Both the position numbers and the translations under genes were made by a program. A stretch of DNA of 64,000 nucleotides, taken from contig JAEOTO010000032.1 of the NCBI GenBank assembly GCA_016839805.1, forward strand, positions 52,232-116,231, written 5' to 3'. Below, one piece after another: positions 1 through 7,854 of the stretch. The notes below the pieces were generated by a model that was not told the DNA's origin, did not search any database, and saw nothing but the letters and a program-made list of their open reading frames with translations. Source of the stretch: Candidatus Hermodarchaeota archaeon. GTDB taxonomy: Archaea; Asgardarchaeota; Hermodarchaeia; Hermodarchaeales; Hermodarchaeaceae. Position 1 is the stretch's first letter. Each line of letters starts with the position of its first letter.

Positions 1-1096
1 CTTCCGTACGCCGAGCAAGTGATTTAAGATCAGCCTCAATAGGCATTGGAAGAGTTGAAGCATATTTTTCTAGGATTTCAAGTCTCTGGTCGTAGTTTGG
101 AAGTGGAAACTCGATTTCCTCTTCAAATCGACTTCTTAATGCAGGATCTAAAAATTCTCGGCTGTTAGTCGCTGCAATTACTACAACGCCTTCCTGATCC
201 TCAACAAGGTCAAATTGAGAGATAAGTGAATTCACAACTTCTGTAACATCGCCACGTACGGATTGGAAACCACGATCTAGCCCAATTGAGTCAATTTCAT
301 CAATAAACACGATGCAGGGTTTCTTACGGGTAATATCTTCAAAAAGCTTGTTGACTTTATCTGCTCCAGCACCTACATGCTGTCCAATAAGAGAAGTAGC
401 TTTGATATAGAAGAACTCCGTTTGAGTTTCCCAGGCTAATGCCCGTGCGAGCATTGTTTTACCGGTTCCAGGGAATCCATAGAATAGAACACGTCGGGGA
501 GCCCATTCTGCAAACCGGGAGGAATCAGCAATGTACTTTTGGATTATGAGGCATTTTGCCTTCGCGTTTTCATGTCCGATCACATCAGCAAATCCTATTT
601 TTTTACCCTTACTTGGAATCAGGTCAGGTGGTTCGACAAGTCGTATCTTTGTTTCTGAAACGATGTGCGCTTCAGTGGGTACTACGGATACAACTTCAAA
701 GGCAAAATCTGGTAGTAGTAATTGGTCGAAGAGGTAGTCATTGGGTTTGACTTTGATTCCTTGCCATTGATCCACCGCATATGCACTGAAGAGTTTCTCA
801 TCCCGTATTCTTAAAAGTGGATTGACGGGGACATTATTAACTTCGAGGGGATAACCCGCAGGTCGTAATACGAGCTCCTTTGCTGGAACTATTTGCTGTG
901 TAAGAGGATCTCCAGATGTTCGAGAGATTTCTGCAAGCGGTTTTCGTGAACGGGATGATTTCTTTGTCTTCAACCAATCAATGCCTCCCAAAAGCGAGCT
1001 GTTGGCTTTTGGTAATGGAGAATGATATAAAGTTTCCTGCTGATTTAACGTAGAATCTCTGAGATGAGTAATTATGTCGGCAATTCGATGTTTCAT
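1..1096 (-). CDS. AAA ATPase, 26S protease regulatory subunit-like (COG1223-type), C-terminus beyond window
   Basis: About 365 N-terminal residues lie in the window. A roughly 165-residue N-domain leads into an AAA module: Walker A GFPGTGKT near residues 207-214, Walker B CIVFIDEIDSIG, sensor ATN in VVIAATN, and an arginine-finger segment in ALRSRFEEEIEFPLP. The entry motif FADVIGHENAKAKC and the phrase RFAEWAPRRVLFYG resemble the archaeal MTH1011/MJ1494 family of predicted ATPases. The role is probably ATP-driven protein remodelling; the substrate is unknown. The start chosen is the ATG at 1094-1096 (MKHRIADIIT). It overlaps the divergent thpR start by 23 bases. The only later in-frame starts before the AAA domain's N-domain are TTG codons at about residues 36 and 43, so the true start is uncertain. 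Family certain, name uncertain. Confidence 0.85.
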   Translation of the reverse strand, partial: MKHRIADIITHLRDSTLNQQETLYHSPLPKANSSLLGGIDWLKTKKSSRSRKPLAEISRTSGDPLTQQIVPAKELVLRPAGYPLEVNNVPVNPLLRIRDEKLFSAYAVDQWQGIKVKPNDYLFDQLLLPDFAFEVVSVVPTEAHIVSETKIRLVEPPDLIPSKGKKIGFADVIGHENAKAKCLIIQKYIADSSRFAEWAPRRVLFYGFPGTGKTMLARALAWETQTEFFYIKATSLIGQHVGAGADKVNKLFEDITRKKPCIVFIDEIDSIGLDRGFQSVRGDVTEVVNSLISQFDLVEDQEGVVVIAATNSREFLDPALRSRFEEEIEFPLPNYDQRLEILEKYASTLPMPIEADLKSLARRTE

Positions 1097-1643
1097 TGCT
1101 GTTGAGGTAGACGATGCCGCTGTGATACGACATATCCAGAAGATACAGCGAGAACTCTCCTCCAGTGGAGCTAGACTTAAACTAGTTGAACCGGAAAATC
1201 TGCATTTTACGCTCCATTTTCTTGGTAATATTGACGAACAACGAATCCCCGAATTGGCGAACATACTTAATGAGATTGAAGGAGAAGCCTTTGATGTAGA
1301 ATTAGTAGGTGTAGGATGTTTTCGTCCTCAACGTCCACGAGTTATCTGGATTGGGTGTACAACTGGTGCCGATCAACTTGTCAATCATCAACAGTTCCTG
1401 GGAAAACAACTTAGAACACATGGGTTTCCCTCTGAGAAGCGAAAATATTCACCACACCTCACCATTGTGAGAGTACGTAGCGGAGAGAATCGAGCTCAAT
1501 TGATGAAGCTAGTAGATGAACATGCGAACCATAATTTTGGCACCTTCAAAGCTCATGCAATCAAATTAAAGAGAAGTACTCTTACCCCAAAGGGTTCTAT
1601 TTATGATGATTTGGCTGTGCAGCAATTGAATGATGGTGATTAA
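1074..1643 (+). CDS. thpR: RNA 2',3'-cyclic phosphodiesterase (2'-5' RNA ligase family)
   Basis: This 189-residue protein belongs to the 2H phosphoesterase superfamily. The two catalytic H-x-T motifs are H44-F-T46 (in LHFTLHFLG) and H128-L-T130 (in SPHLTIVRV), the spacing expected for LigT/ThpR. The family hydrolyses RNA 2',3'-cyclic phosphates to 2'-phosphates and can ligate tRNA halves through 2'-5' bonds in vitro. The start is the ATG that gives the usual N-terminus IRCFIAVEV; no later start would keep this first strand. The gene is transcribed divergently from the AAA ATPase with overlapping 5' ends. It lies 38 bases before the epimerase gene on the same strand. A role in tRNA intron or end metabolism would suit the intron-rich tRNAs nearby, but that is inference. 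Confidence 0.9.
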   Translation: MSAIRCFIAVEVDDAAVIRHIQKIQRELSSSGARLKLVEPENLHFTLHFLGNIDEQRIPELANILNEIEGEAFDVELVGVGCFRPQRPRVIWIGCTTGADQLVNHQQFLGKQLRTHGFPSEKRKYSPHLTIVRVRSGENRAQLMKLVDEHANHNFGTFKAHAIKLKRSTLTPKGSIYDDLAVQQLNDGD

Positions 1644-1681
1644 TTTCCGATCCGAACAACAGTGGGTGGAGGTTTGACTCG

Positions 1682-2698
1682 ATGAAGATTCTTGTAACTG
1701 GTGCGACGGGATTCATTGGTCGTAAACTGGTAAGGAAGTTAATCAAAGAGGGACATGAGGTCTCTGCACTAGTCAGAAGAACAAGTGATGTCCGTGAACT
1801 TCCGAAAAGACTTCGTTTAATTGAAGGGGACATGCTAGATTTACGTTCTTTACAAGAAGCCATACAAAATAAGGAAATCGTGGTGCATCTTGCTGCTTAT
1901 TTTGATTTTTACCCGAAAGATAAAGAATTACTATATCGGGTGAATGTGGATGGCACTCAAAACATTCTTGATGTGAGTGTAGCATCGTCGGTTTCGCGTT
2001 TCATTTATATTTCCACAACAGAGGTAATTGGTCCGGTAAAAGAGCCCCCTGCAACAGAAGAGACGGAATTACGTCCCCAGTTTGATTATTCAAAAAGTAA
2101 GATCCAAGCAGAAGAACTTGTTCGAGCCACGACAGCTAAAACAGGGCTTGAACATGTTATACTTCGATCCACGGGAATAATGGGAGAAGGAGACTTTTAT
2201 ACGGCTTTTGAAGCAATTGAAGCGGTTAATGAACGCCAAATCCCACTGCTCCCGGGAGACGGAAAAAAGCATATTATGTACATTCATATCGATGATGTAG
2301 TTCGAGGAATAATTGCCGCTATAGATGCTAAACCTGCAACAAATCAAACCATAATCCTCTGTCCCGATGAACCCATGACTTGGAATGATCTCTTCGAATT
2401 CTTGGGAAAAACTCTGGGAGTAGACCCACCACGTCGCAAAATTCCTACAGCTCTAGCAAAGTTAGGAATTGGAATTCTTAGCCCATTCAAAAACCGAGGA
2501 AAAAATACCTTCCTGTGGCACATGAAAACGACACAGAGTATGGATGAAGAACGCTGGTATTCGAATGAAAAGGCGAAAACCCTTCTTAGCTGGGCACCTC
2601 AAATCACCATGCAGGAAGGTTTGATCCGCACGATAAACTGGTATTATGAACATGGCCATCTCGATAATAAACACCTGAAAAATGACACCAATAAGTAA
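1682..2698 (+). CDS. NAD-dependent epimerase/dehydratase (extended SDR)
   Basis: The 338-residue protein starts with the Rossmann dinucleotide motif GATGFIG at residues 7-13. The SDR catalytic Y-x-x-x-K is seen in FDYSKSK near residue 135, after the STTEV segment that supplies the active-site Ser/Thr. The C-terminal substrate domain includes YIHIDDVVRGI. Extended SDRs of this kind act on nucleotide sugars, sterols or flavonoids; nothing in the sequence fixes the substrate. It follows thpR on the same strand and ends about 100 bases before the tRNA-Pro gene. The function is assigned only to family level. Confidence 0.85.
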   Translation: MKILVTGATGFIGRKLVRKLIKEGHEVSALVRRTSDVRELPKRLRLIEGDMLDLRSLQEAIQNKEIVVHLAAYFDFYPKDKELLYRVNVDGTQNILDVSVASSVSRFIYISTTEVIGPVKEPPATEETELRPQFDYSKSKIQAEELVRATTAKTGLEHVILRSTGIMGEGDFYTAFEAIEAVNERQIPLLPGDGKKHIMYIHIDDVVRGIIAAIDAKPATNQTIILCPDEPMTWNDLFEFLGKTLGVDPPRRKIPTALAKLGIGILSPFKNRGKNTFLWHMKTTQSMDEERWYSNEKAKTLLSWAPQITMQEGLIRTINWYYEHGHLDNKHLKNDTNK

Positions 2699-2816
2699 AT
2701 ACTCCAACTTCTAATCCATACTCAATCGCAAGAGCATTAGTTATTTTTCTTTAGAGAAAAGGAATTAAAAGGACGAGTGAAGTTTAGAGACAAGTTCGTG
2801 GGCCGGTGGTCTAGAT

Positions 2817-2844
2817 CCCACTCGGCAAACGCCCATGGCTAGAT
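2817..2844 (+). other. tRNA intron 1 in the D-loop of tRNA-Pro (bulge-helix-bulge)
   Basis: CTAGAT occurs at 2811-2816 and again at 2839-2844, 28 bases apart, so removing 28 nt restores the D-loop. With the cut after 2816, the four-pair central helix is CTAG 2811-2814 with CTAG 2839-2842, the bulges are AT|C and AT|T, and an inner CCA/TGG helix leads to a GGC-AAAC-GCC hairpin. The outer helix is weak (one G-U pair). Confidence 0.72.
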
Positions 2845-2867
2845 TGGTATGATGCCTGCCTGGGGCG

Positions 2868-2895
2868 TGGTTTATCAAAAAGGTAAATCCCCTAT
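2868..2895 (+). other. tRNA intron 2 of tRNA-Pro at position 39/40 (bulge-helix-bulge)
   Basis: The outer helix pairs CCT 2859-2861 with AGG 2897-2899. The central helix pairs GGGG 2862-2865 with CCCT 2890-2893 (one G-U). Bulges are CG|T (2866-2868) and AT|C (2894-2896). The inner helix pairs GGTTTA 2869-2874 with TAAATC 2884-2889 (one G-U) around a nine-base loop. Cutting between the second and third bulge bases gives a perfect CCTGC/GCAGG stem. Confidence 0.85.
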
Positions 2896-2951
2896 CAGGT
2901 GATCCCGCGTTCAAATCGCGGCCGGCCCACCATTCCATTCTTCCTAATATT

Positions 2952-4016
2952 TCACTTACTGATCTTCCACCAGGGTTTGAGGGCTTTCTTCGTCTCCGCG
3001 AGTAACATTGTAATGTATTTTTTAATTCGGGAGTCTTCGGTTGGTGGTTTTTCCGAAACAGGGTCGCCATGACCACTCATAGCAACAAGTGTGTTGTAAA
3101 TTGATTCTGAGAGAGCTCGAAGCTCATAACCGCCTTCGAGAAACATGACTGTCTGCCCTTTAGAGATTTTTTGAGCGAGTTCCATCACAAGTTGCGTCGC
3201 TTTGAAATAAGCTGTGGCACTGAACTGAAGGTTTGTCTGATAATCACGAAAATGACCATCGTACCCAGCGGAGACAAGAATAGCTGTTGGTTGAAATTGT
3301 TCAACTATAGGAGGAAATATTGTGGATAGGGCCTGGAGGAAAGAAAGATCGGTTGTTCCTGGAGGGAGAGGAAGGTTGACAGTATATCCTCTGCCTGGTC
3401 CTTCGCCAAGTTCATCTGTATACCCCGAATAGCCTGGATATAATGTGCGGCCATCCTGATGAAAGCCGAGATATAGGGTGTTGGATTCGGTGTAATGGAT
3501 TTCTTGGGACCCATTCCCATGATGAGCATCAATATCAAGAATTAACACCCGACTATCTGGTATAGTGGTTGTGATGTGACGAGCCAACACTGAAATGTTA
3601 TTAAAAAGACAAAATCCCCGGGCTGATTGAGCGTTAGCATGGTGTCCGGGTGGACGAATTAATGCGAAGGCATTTTTGAGGTTTCCAGCCTGTATTTCTT
3701 GCCATGCTTTGATTCCTGCACCTGCCGCAAGTAGTGCAGCAGTAAAGGATCCCTTTGATGTACGGGTATCAGCGTCTAATCGGGCTTCTCGATCTGATGC
3801 GTTGTGGATGAGATCAATGTAGTCTTTGGGATGGACCTGTTCCAAATCAGATAAGGTTACAGCAGGAGGTTTTTGCAGTGTAATATTGACATCGTCAAAG
3901 ACTTTTCGTTCCTTGAGATACTTCATGACTGCCGTCAGACGTTCAGGTCGTTCGGGGTGCCCATATCCCATGTCATGTTTCAAGCAATCAGGATGGTAGA
4001 ATAAACCAGTCGTCAA
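2952..4016 (-). CDS. histone deacetylase family protein (acetylpolyamine amidohydrolase-like)
   Basis: This 354-residue protein has the class I/II HDAC fold signatures in order: HPERPERL near residue 20 (the usual N-terminal hallmark), the catalytic di-histidine in IRPPGHHA, GFCLFNNI, the metal-binding DIDAHHGNG (Asp and His ligands), the SAGYDGH segment that supplies the third ligand, and the C-terminal LEGGY. The family removes acetyl groups from lysine or polyamines using Zn2+. It sits 28 bases behind hel308 on the same strand, at the end of the replication gene run, so cotranscription is likely. Whether it acts on archaeal chromatin, other proteins or polyamines cannot be read from the sequence. 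Confidence 0.9.
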   Translation of the reverse strand: MTTGLFYHPDCLKHDMGYGHPERPERLTAVMKYLKERKVFDDVNITLQKPPAVTLSDLEQVHPKDYIDLIHNASDREARLDADTRTSKGSFTAALLAAGAGIKAWQEIQAGNLKNAFALIRPPGHHANAQSARGFCLFNNISVLARHITTTIPDSRVLILDIDAHHGNGSQEIHYTESNTLYLGFHQDGRTLYPGYSGYTDELGEGPGRGYTVNLPLPPGTTDLSFLQALSTIFPPIVEQFQPTAILVSAGYDGHFRDYQTNLQFSATAYFKATQLVMELAQKISKGQTVMFLEGGYELRALSESIYNTLVAMSGHGDPVSEKPPTEDSRIKKYITMLLAETKKALKPWWKISK

Positions 4017-4044
4017 AGAGTAATCCTCACGCTAACCAACTTAT

Positions 4045-7000
4045 TTAATCAAGAGTAAGTTGTGTTTGACGTGTGGTTTGGCGCTGCGTTGCCTTTAATG
4101 CTTGTTCATCTTCGGGTTTGATAGCTCCACCGCATTGTTGTTTAATTGATTTGGCGATTTGAGCTCCAATGGTTGGAATCGCTGCAAGTTGTGCGATGGG
4201 TGCATCTCGAATTCGATTCTGCGATATGAAGCCAGCTCGGAATAAGAATCGTGCGCGAACCCGACCGATACCTTGGAGCTCAACTAATTCAGTTAATTCA
4301 CGTCTCACCCCGTATCTTAACCGTAGCTCAAGCTCTTCTAACTCCGGAATTACTTCTTTGTGATTAAAAATTGGGGCTAGTTCACGACACGCATATAGGA
4401 TCCAAGCTTGTGTATCTACTAGTCGAAGTAGGTCCCCCGAGCCGATTTTGAATTGGTTAATGAGTTGATCTTCAGGGAGCTCTTCAACCCAAGCCTTTGC
4501 TAGAAGAGCCGTTTTCACTTCGGCAAGAAAGAATTCATAACGATCTCGGTGGTAACGCGGATCAGGAACCGAGATTAAAAATTCGTCGATGTGTTCAATG
4601 ACATAATCATGAAATCGCTCATCTTCTCCACGGCGGAGATAGAGGTTGGCCATATCAGGTGTGTGACAGATTAAGTGTAAAAAGGAGACGTCTGTGGTTT
4701 GGTCCATGTTGTTTGAAGCTTTGGCAAGCCCATCGCGAATGATCACTGCAGACTTGGGATCGATGTACAATTGTGAGGTTCGTCGACCAAAGGAAGTTGC
4801 GAATAATCGTTTATTTCGCTGTTCTAACAAAGCTTCATCCTTAAGGAATTTAACAATCAAGTCAATCATGTATTCGACTTCGTCAGGGTCCCGTTGGTGA
4901 CCGAAGAAGGTTTGTCGAATGAAGTTCATGATGCCTTCCTTATCAGAGGCATAATTCATTGCAATCGTTGAAAGGACATGACTGCGAAGTGCAGATTCGC
5001 TTGCAAGTTTGGAAGTTATACTCTCAGGATTTCCAAGGATGTAGTAATCGAGAAGAAAATCCCGTTCTCCTTCGTTCCGAGCCAAAAGAATTGCAGTGCC
5101 CTTTTTGTCGTATTTTGGTCGACCCGCGCGTCCAGCCATTTGTTTGTATTCTAAAACTGGAATGGGTTGGTAGCCTTCTATTCGGTCAAACCGTCGATAT
5201 TCTTGGATAATTACCACACGCGCTGGAAGATTAACACCTGCCGAATTATGAACGATGAATCCGTTAGCTACAAACATATGATCGTGGTTATTTGAAGGGG
5301 GCAGAACAACGTCAAATACTGTTGAAGCCGCGTTGACTGTTTTTATTTCTCGAATCTTATCCCAAAAAATGTCGTTATCCAGATCTTTTGATCGCCAGTT
5401 TCCTCTCAGTGTTCTTTCTAATTCAGTCTGGCATAAAGGGCAATGACTCTTTCGATAAAAATTCGATAGGTCTTGATTCTTTACTAAATAGTTTGAATAT
5501 ATCCATTTTCCAATTTCATTGAGGCTCCAAAACCATTCCGTTTTGCTTCGTTTCCCAATCTTACGCCTGGAAATTAACTCATAATGATGGTTTAATCTAG
5601 TCTCAGGTTTCCTTGGTTTGAAGCTTAAGGCACTTTCAATCTCATTTGATCCTAATTCCCCTTTTTCACCAAGAAGTTTAATTACCGCATACTTTTTCTT
5701 TCCCCATTCTTTTTGACTCTTTGAACGACCAAAAAATAGTGATTTGAAAATTCGATAATCGCAGCTAGGACAAGCGATGTATAAGACGTTTTTTTGTATC
5801 TTAGAAACTAGCTTTTGTAAATCAGTAGCCTTTCTTTTGATTCCAAATCCTATGTACTTTTGAAAATCTAATATCGACTGATTTTGGCTAATTAGTAACT
5901 CAAAACTCGGTTTTGTTGCATACTCTTTTTGCGCATATCTCATTATTCCCTTTTTTCGCGACCTAAGCCGAGACACAATTCCAAAGCGCAGAAGTAATTT
6001 CTTTGATTGCATTATTAGTTCTTTTGAGGAATTGCCTAACCCAATTTCCTTTTCCTTTACGACGTACCCATCAGTATCATAAAGACCACGCAGAAGAGCT
6101 GCGATGGATGAATTATCTGTTTTCATTAGTTTTGGATGGATGTATTTCTTATTTCCTTTCTCAACTCCACAACGGACTAAAAATTCCCTAAACCACTTAT
6201 TCTTCCCTAAAACTAGCTCCGGAATTCCATAGGTATTAATTCCTCTTCGAGTAGAGATAGAGAAGGCATCACAGGTTTGCTTAACATGAGCAAGAATTTC
6301 ATCACCTAACCCAACAATAGAAGGCGCGCCCTTGTACCTGATTACGCCCCCATCGCTTTCAGCCCCCGAATGACCATCTCCTAACATTAAACCCAAAAAA
6401 TATGAAAGGTCTAGAGTTATTTCGTAATCTTGCTTGGCAGTTTTATTATCAATCACAAAATCTCTCACATAGCATGTGAAATGTTTTTGAAGTGACACCC
6501 TTCTCGCTGTGGCTAGTTTATCGTGTTTCTTAATCTCTTTAGCTGGAATAATTAATCGTTTGTTATCTCTTTTTACTAACATACGATGATTTTGAGTGAT
6601 TTGTATATGATATCCTGATACAGATGAGACCTCAATGAGTGATTCAGAATTTTCCAAACTAACAATATCAGTCGCTTTTCCTGGAACAAGCCTGTTTTTT
6701 GATAGGACGTAGAGTTGATCTGTGTTTTTGAATTCCGTTACTTTAGTTTCTTCAAGTTCATGCCAAATTTCGGTGTTGGGACCTAAACAAAGGGTCGGAG
6801 TGGCGCATACTACTTTAATTAGATTGTTTCGAAATGCTTCTTCGATGAGTTTGCGTTCTGAATAACGTAATCCAGCATGATGAAACGCTACTCCAGCCCG
6901 AATATTTCGGGCGAGGGCCTCAGATACCTGGGTGACTTCCCCTAAATGAAGCAGGTTTTCAGCGAGATCTCCTAATTGTTCTTGTTCACCTTTCTTGAGT

Positions 7001-7854
7001 CGAGGAGCAACGACAGAGCTTAGTTTCTGGGCGGTTCTTACTGCTGTACGGCGTGTGTTAAGAAATGCCAGAAGTTGCCCTTTTTTTCGAAGCACGCGAC
7101 GTGTGATATCTCCGATAGGGAAGGTCGTTGAGGGTGAGTAGCTTTCCTCTCTGTCATCACCAAAGAGTACTTTGCCCTCATAATAGACGCCTTCGCGGAG
7201 AGCAACTGGACGCCAATCACTTACTACTGAATCTCCGTTGAGCCATTCAGCTAGTTCTTCTGCATTATCCACAGTAGCACTTAGGGCCAGAATTTGGACC
7301 TTTGGAGCTATTTGGCGTAATCTCGCAAGTACAACTTCTAAGGTAGGACCACGCCCAGGATCATTAATGAGATGGACTTCGTCAGCAATGACTATTGCGA
7401 TCTGAGACATCCACTTAGCACGGTGGCGAAGGAGTGAATCTGCACGTTCGTTTGTACATATCAATAGGTCATAGGTGCCATACTTTTCTTCAACAGTATC
7501 ATAATCCCCAGTTGTGATTCCAACATTTACGCCCAGCTTCGAATATGATTGGAATTCTTCATACTTCTCTGAGGCAAGTGCCCGTAAAGGGCAAAGGTAG
7601 AGAGCCTTTCCCCCCTTTTCTAGTATTGATTTGAGCATACAGAATTCAGCGATGAGAGTTTTACCCGAAGCTGTTGGTATAGCTAAAACTACATTCTTCC
7701 CCTCAAGTATCCCCGTTTTGAGAGCTTCTTCTTGAGGAGGATACAAAGTAGAAATTCCTTTCTCCTGGAAGTATTCCTTGATACGGTTTTCTAAAGGTAA
7801 ATCAGCAACCCGTTTAATCTCATTATCCCACCTAAGGCAATTAACTTCCAGCAA
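4045..7854 (-). CDS. hel308: Hel308-type superfamily 2 DNA helicase, interrupted by an intein
   Basis: The reading frame is 1269 codons; without the 515-residue intein the helicase is 754 residues, normal for Hel308. Extein signatures: Q-motif segment TLYPPQEEAL (about 37-46), Walker A PTASGKT (60-66), TNERADSLLR, DEVH box 158-161, LSAT (191-194), and after the intein SAGVNLPAR and QMAGRAGRPKYD. The C-terminus has a helix-hairpin-helix segment (ELQGIGRVRARFLFRAGF). Hel308 unwinds lagging strands at stalled forks with 3'-5' polarity. The start used is a TTG inside the end of mcm (14-base overlap). The conserved N-terminus aligns better from an ATT about 12 codons later, preceded by AGGTGG, so the start is uncertain. 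Confidence 0.95.
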   Translation of the reverse strand: MLEVNCLRWDNEIKRVADLPLENRIKEYFQEKGISTLYPPQEEALKTGILEGKNVVLAIPTASGKTLIAEFCMLKSILEKGGKALYLCPLRALASEKYEEFQSYSKLGVNVGITTGDYDTVEEKYGTYDLLICTNERADSLLRHRAKWMSQIAIVIADEVHLINDPGRGPTLEVVLARLRQIAPKVQILALSATVDNAEELAEWLNGDSVVSDWRPVALREGVYYEGKVLFGDDREESYSPSTTFPIGDITRRVLRKKGQLLAFLNTRRTAVRTAQKLSSVVAPRLKKGEQEQLGDLAENLLHLGEVTQVSEALARNIRAGVAFHHAGLRYSERKLIEEAFRNNLIKVVCATPTLCLGPNTEIWHELEETKVTEFKNTDQLYVLSKNRLVPGKATDIVSLENSESLIEVSSVSGYHIQITQNHRMLVKRDNKRLIIPAKEIKKHDKLATARRVSLQKHFTCYVRDFVIDNKTAKQDYEITLDLSYFLGLMLGDGHSGAESDGGVIRYKGAPSIVGLGDEILAHVKQTCDAFSISTRRGINTYGIPELVLGKNKWFREFLVRCGVEKGNKKYIHPKLMKTDNSSIAALLRGLYDTDGYVVKEKEIGLGNSSKELIMQSKKLLLRFGIVSRLRSRKKGIMRYAQKEYATKPSFELLISQNQSILDFQKYIGFGIKRKATDLQKLVSKIQKNVLYIACPSCDYRIFKSLFFGRSKSQKEWGKKKYAVIKLLGEKGELGSNEIESALSFKPRKPETRLNHHYELISRRKIGKRSKTEWFWSLNEIGKWIYSNYLVKNQDLSNFYRKSHCPLCQTELERTLRGNWRSKDLDNDIFWDKIREIKTVNAASTVFDVVLPPSNNHDHMFVANGFIVHNSAGVNLPARVVIIQEYRRFDRIEGYQPIPVLEYKQMAGRAGRPKYDKKGTAILLARNEGERDFLLDYYILGNPESITSKLASESALRSHVLSTIAMNYASDKEGIMNFIRQTFFGHQRDPDEVEYMIDLIVKFLKDEALLEQRNKRLFATSFGRRTSQLYIDPKSAVIIRDGLAKASNNMDQTTDVSFLHLICHTPDMANLYLRRGEDERFHDYVIEHIDEFLISVPDPRYHRDRYEFFLAEVKTALLAKAWVEELPEDQLINQFKIGSGDLLRLVDTQAWILYACRELAPIFNHKEVIPELEELELRLRYGVRRELTELVELQGIGRVRARFLFRAGFISQNRIRDAPIAQLAAIPTIGAQIAKSIKQQCGGAIKPEDEQALKATQRQTTRQTQLTLD
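5245..6789 (-). mobile_element. intein in Hel308 with LAGLIDADG endonuclease and a zinc/winged-helix-like insert
   Basis: The intein runs from Cys356 to Asn870 of the precursor, 515 residues, inserted between ATPTL and SAGVNLPAR. It starts with Cys, has block B T-Q-N-H, ends FIVHN and is followed by Ser. LAGLIDADG motifs are FLGLMLGDG (intein residues about 131-139) and LLRGLYDTDG (about 232-241). Between the second motif and the C-terminal splicing block lie about 200 residues with CPSC and CPLC pairs and a basic helix-rich stretch that may be a zinc-finger and winged-helix DNA-binding insert. All splicing residues are present, so splicing is expected. Confidence 0.93.

Larger units (their letters stand above)
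2800..2932 (+). tRNA. tRNA-Pro(GGG) with two 28-nt introns, CCA encoded
   Basis: The acceptor arms GGGCCGG (2800-2806) and CCGGCCC (2922-2928) pair perfectly and are followed by A and an encoded CCA (2930-2932). The T arm is CCGCG, TTCAAAT, CGCGG (2905-2921). After removing 2817-2844 and 2868-2895, a 74-nt tRNA remains (77 with CCA). Its anticodon arm is then CCTGC, CTGGGGC, GCAGG, giving anticodon GGG. The D arm (GTCTAGAT/TGGTATGAT) and TGATC variable loop resemble eukaryotic tRNA-Pro. Without splicing, no five-pair anticodon stem forms. An A+T-rich box about 33 bases upstream (AATTAAAAG, near 2763-2771) could be its promoter. HDAC-like converges from the other side. Confidence 0.92.

Noticed and set aside
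2765..3076. Open frame across the tRNA-Pro on the minus strand
   Set aside because: It overlaps the tRNA and the end of the HDAC-like gene and shows no protein-like pattern.
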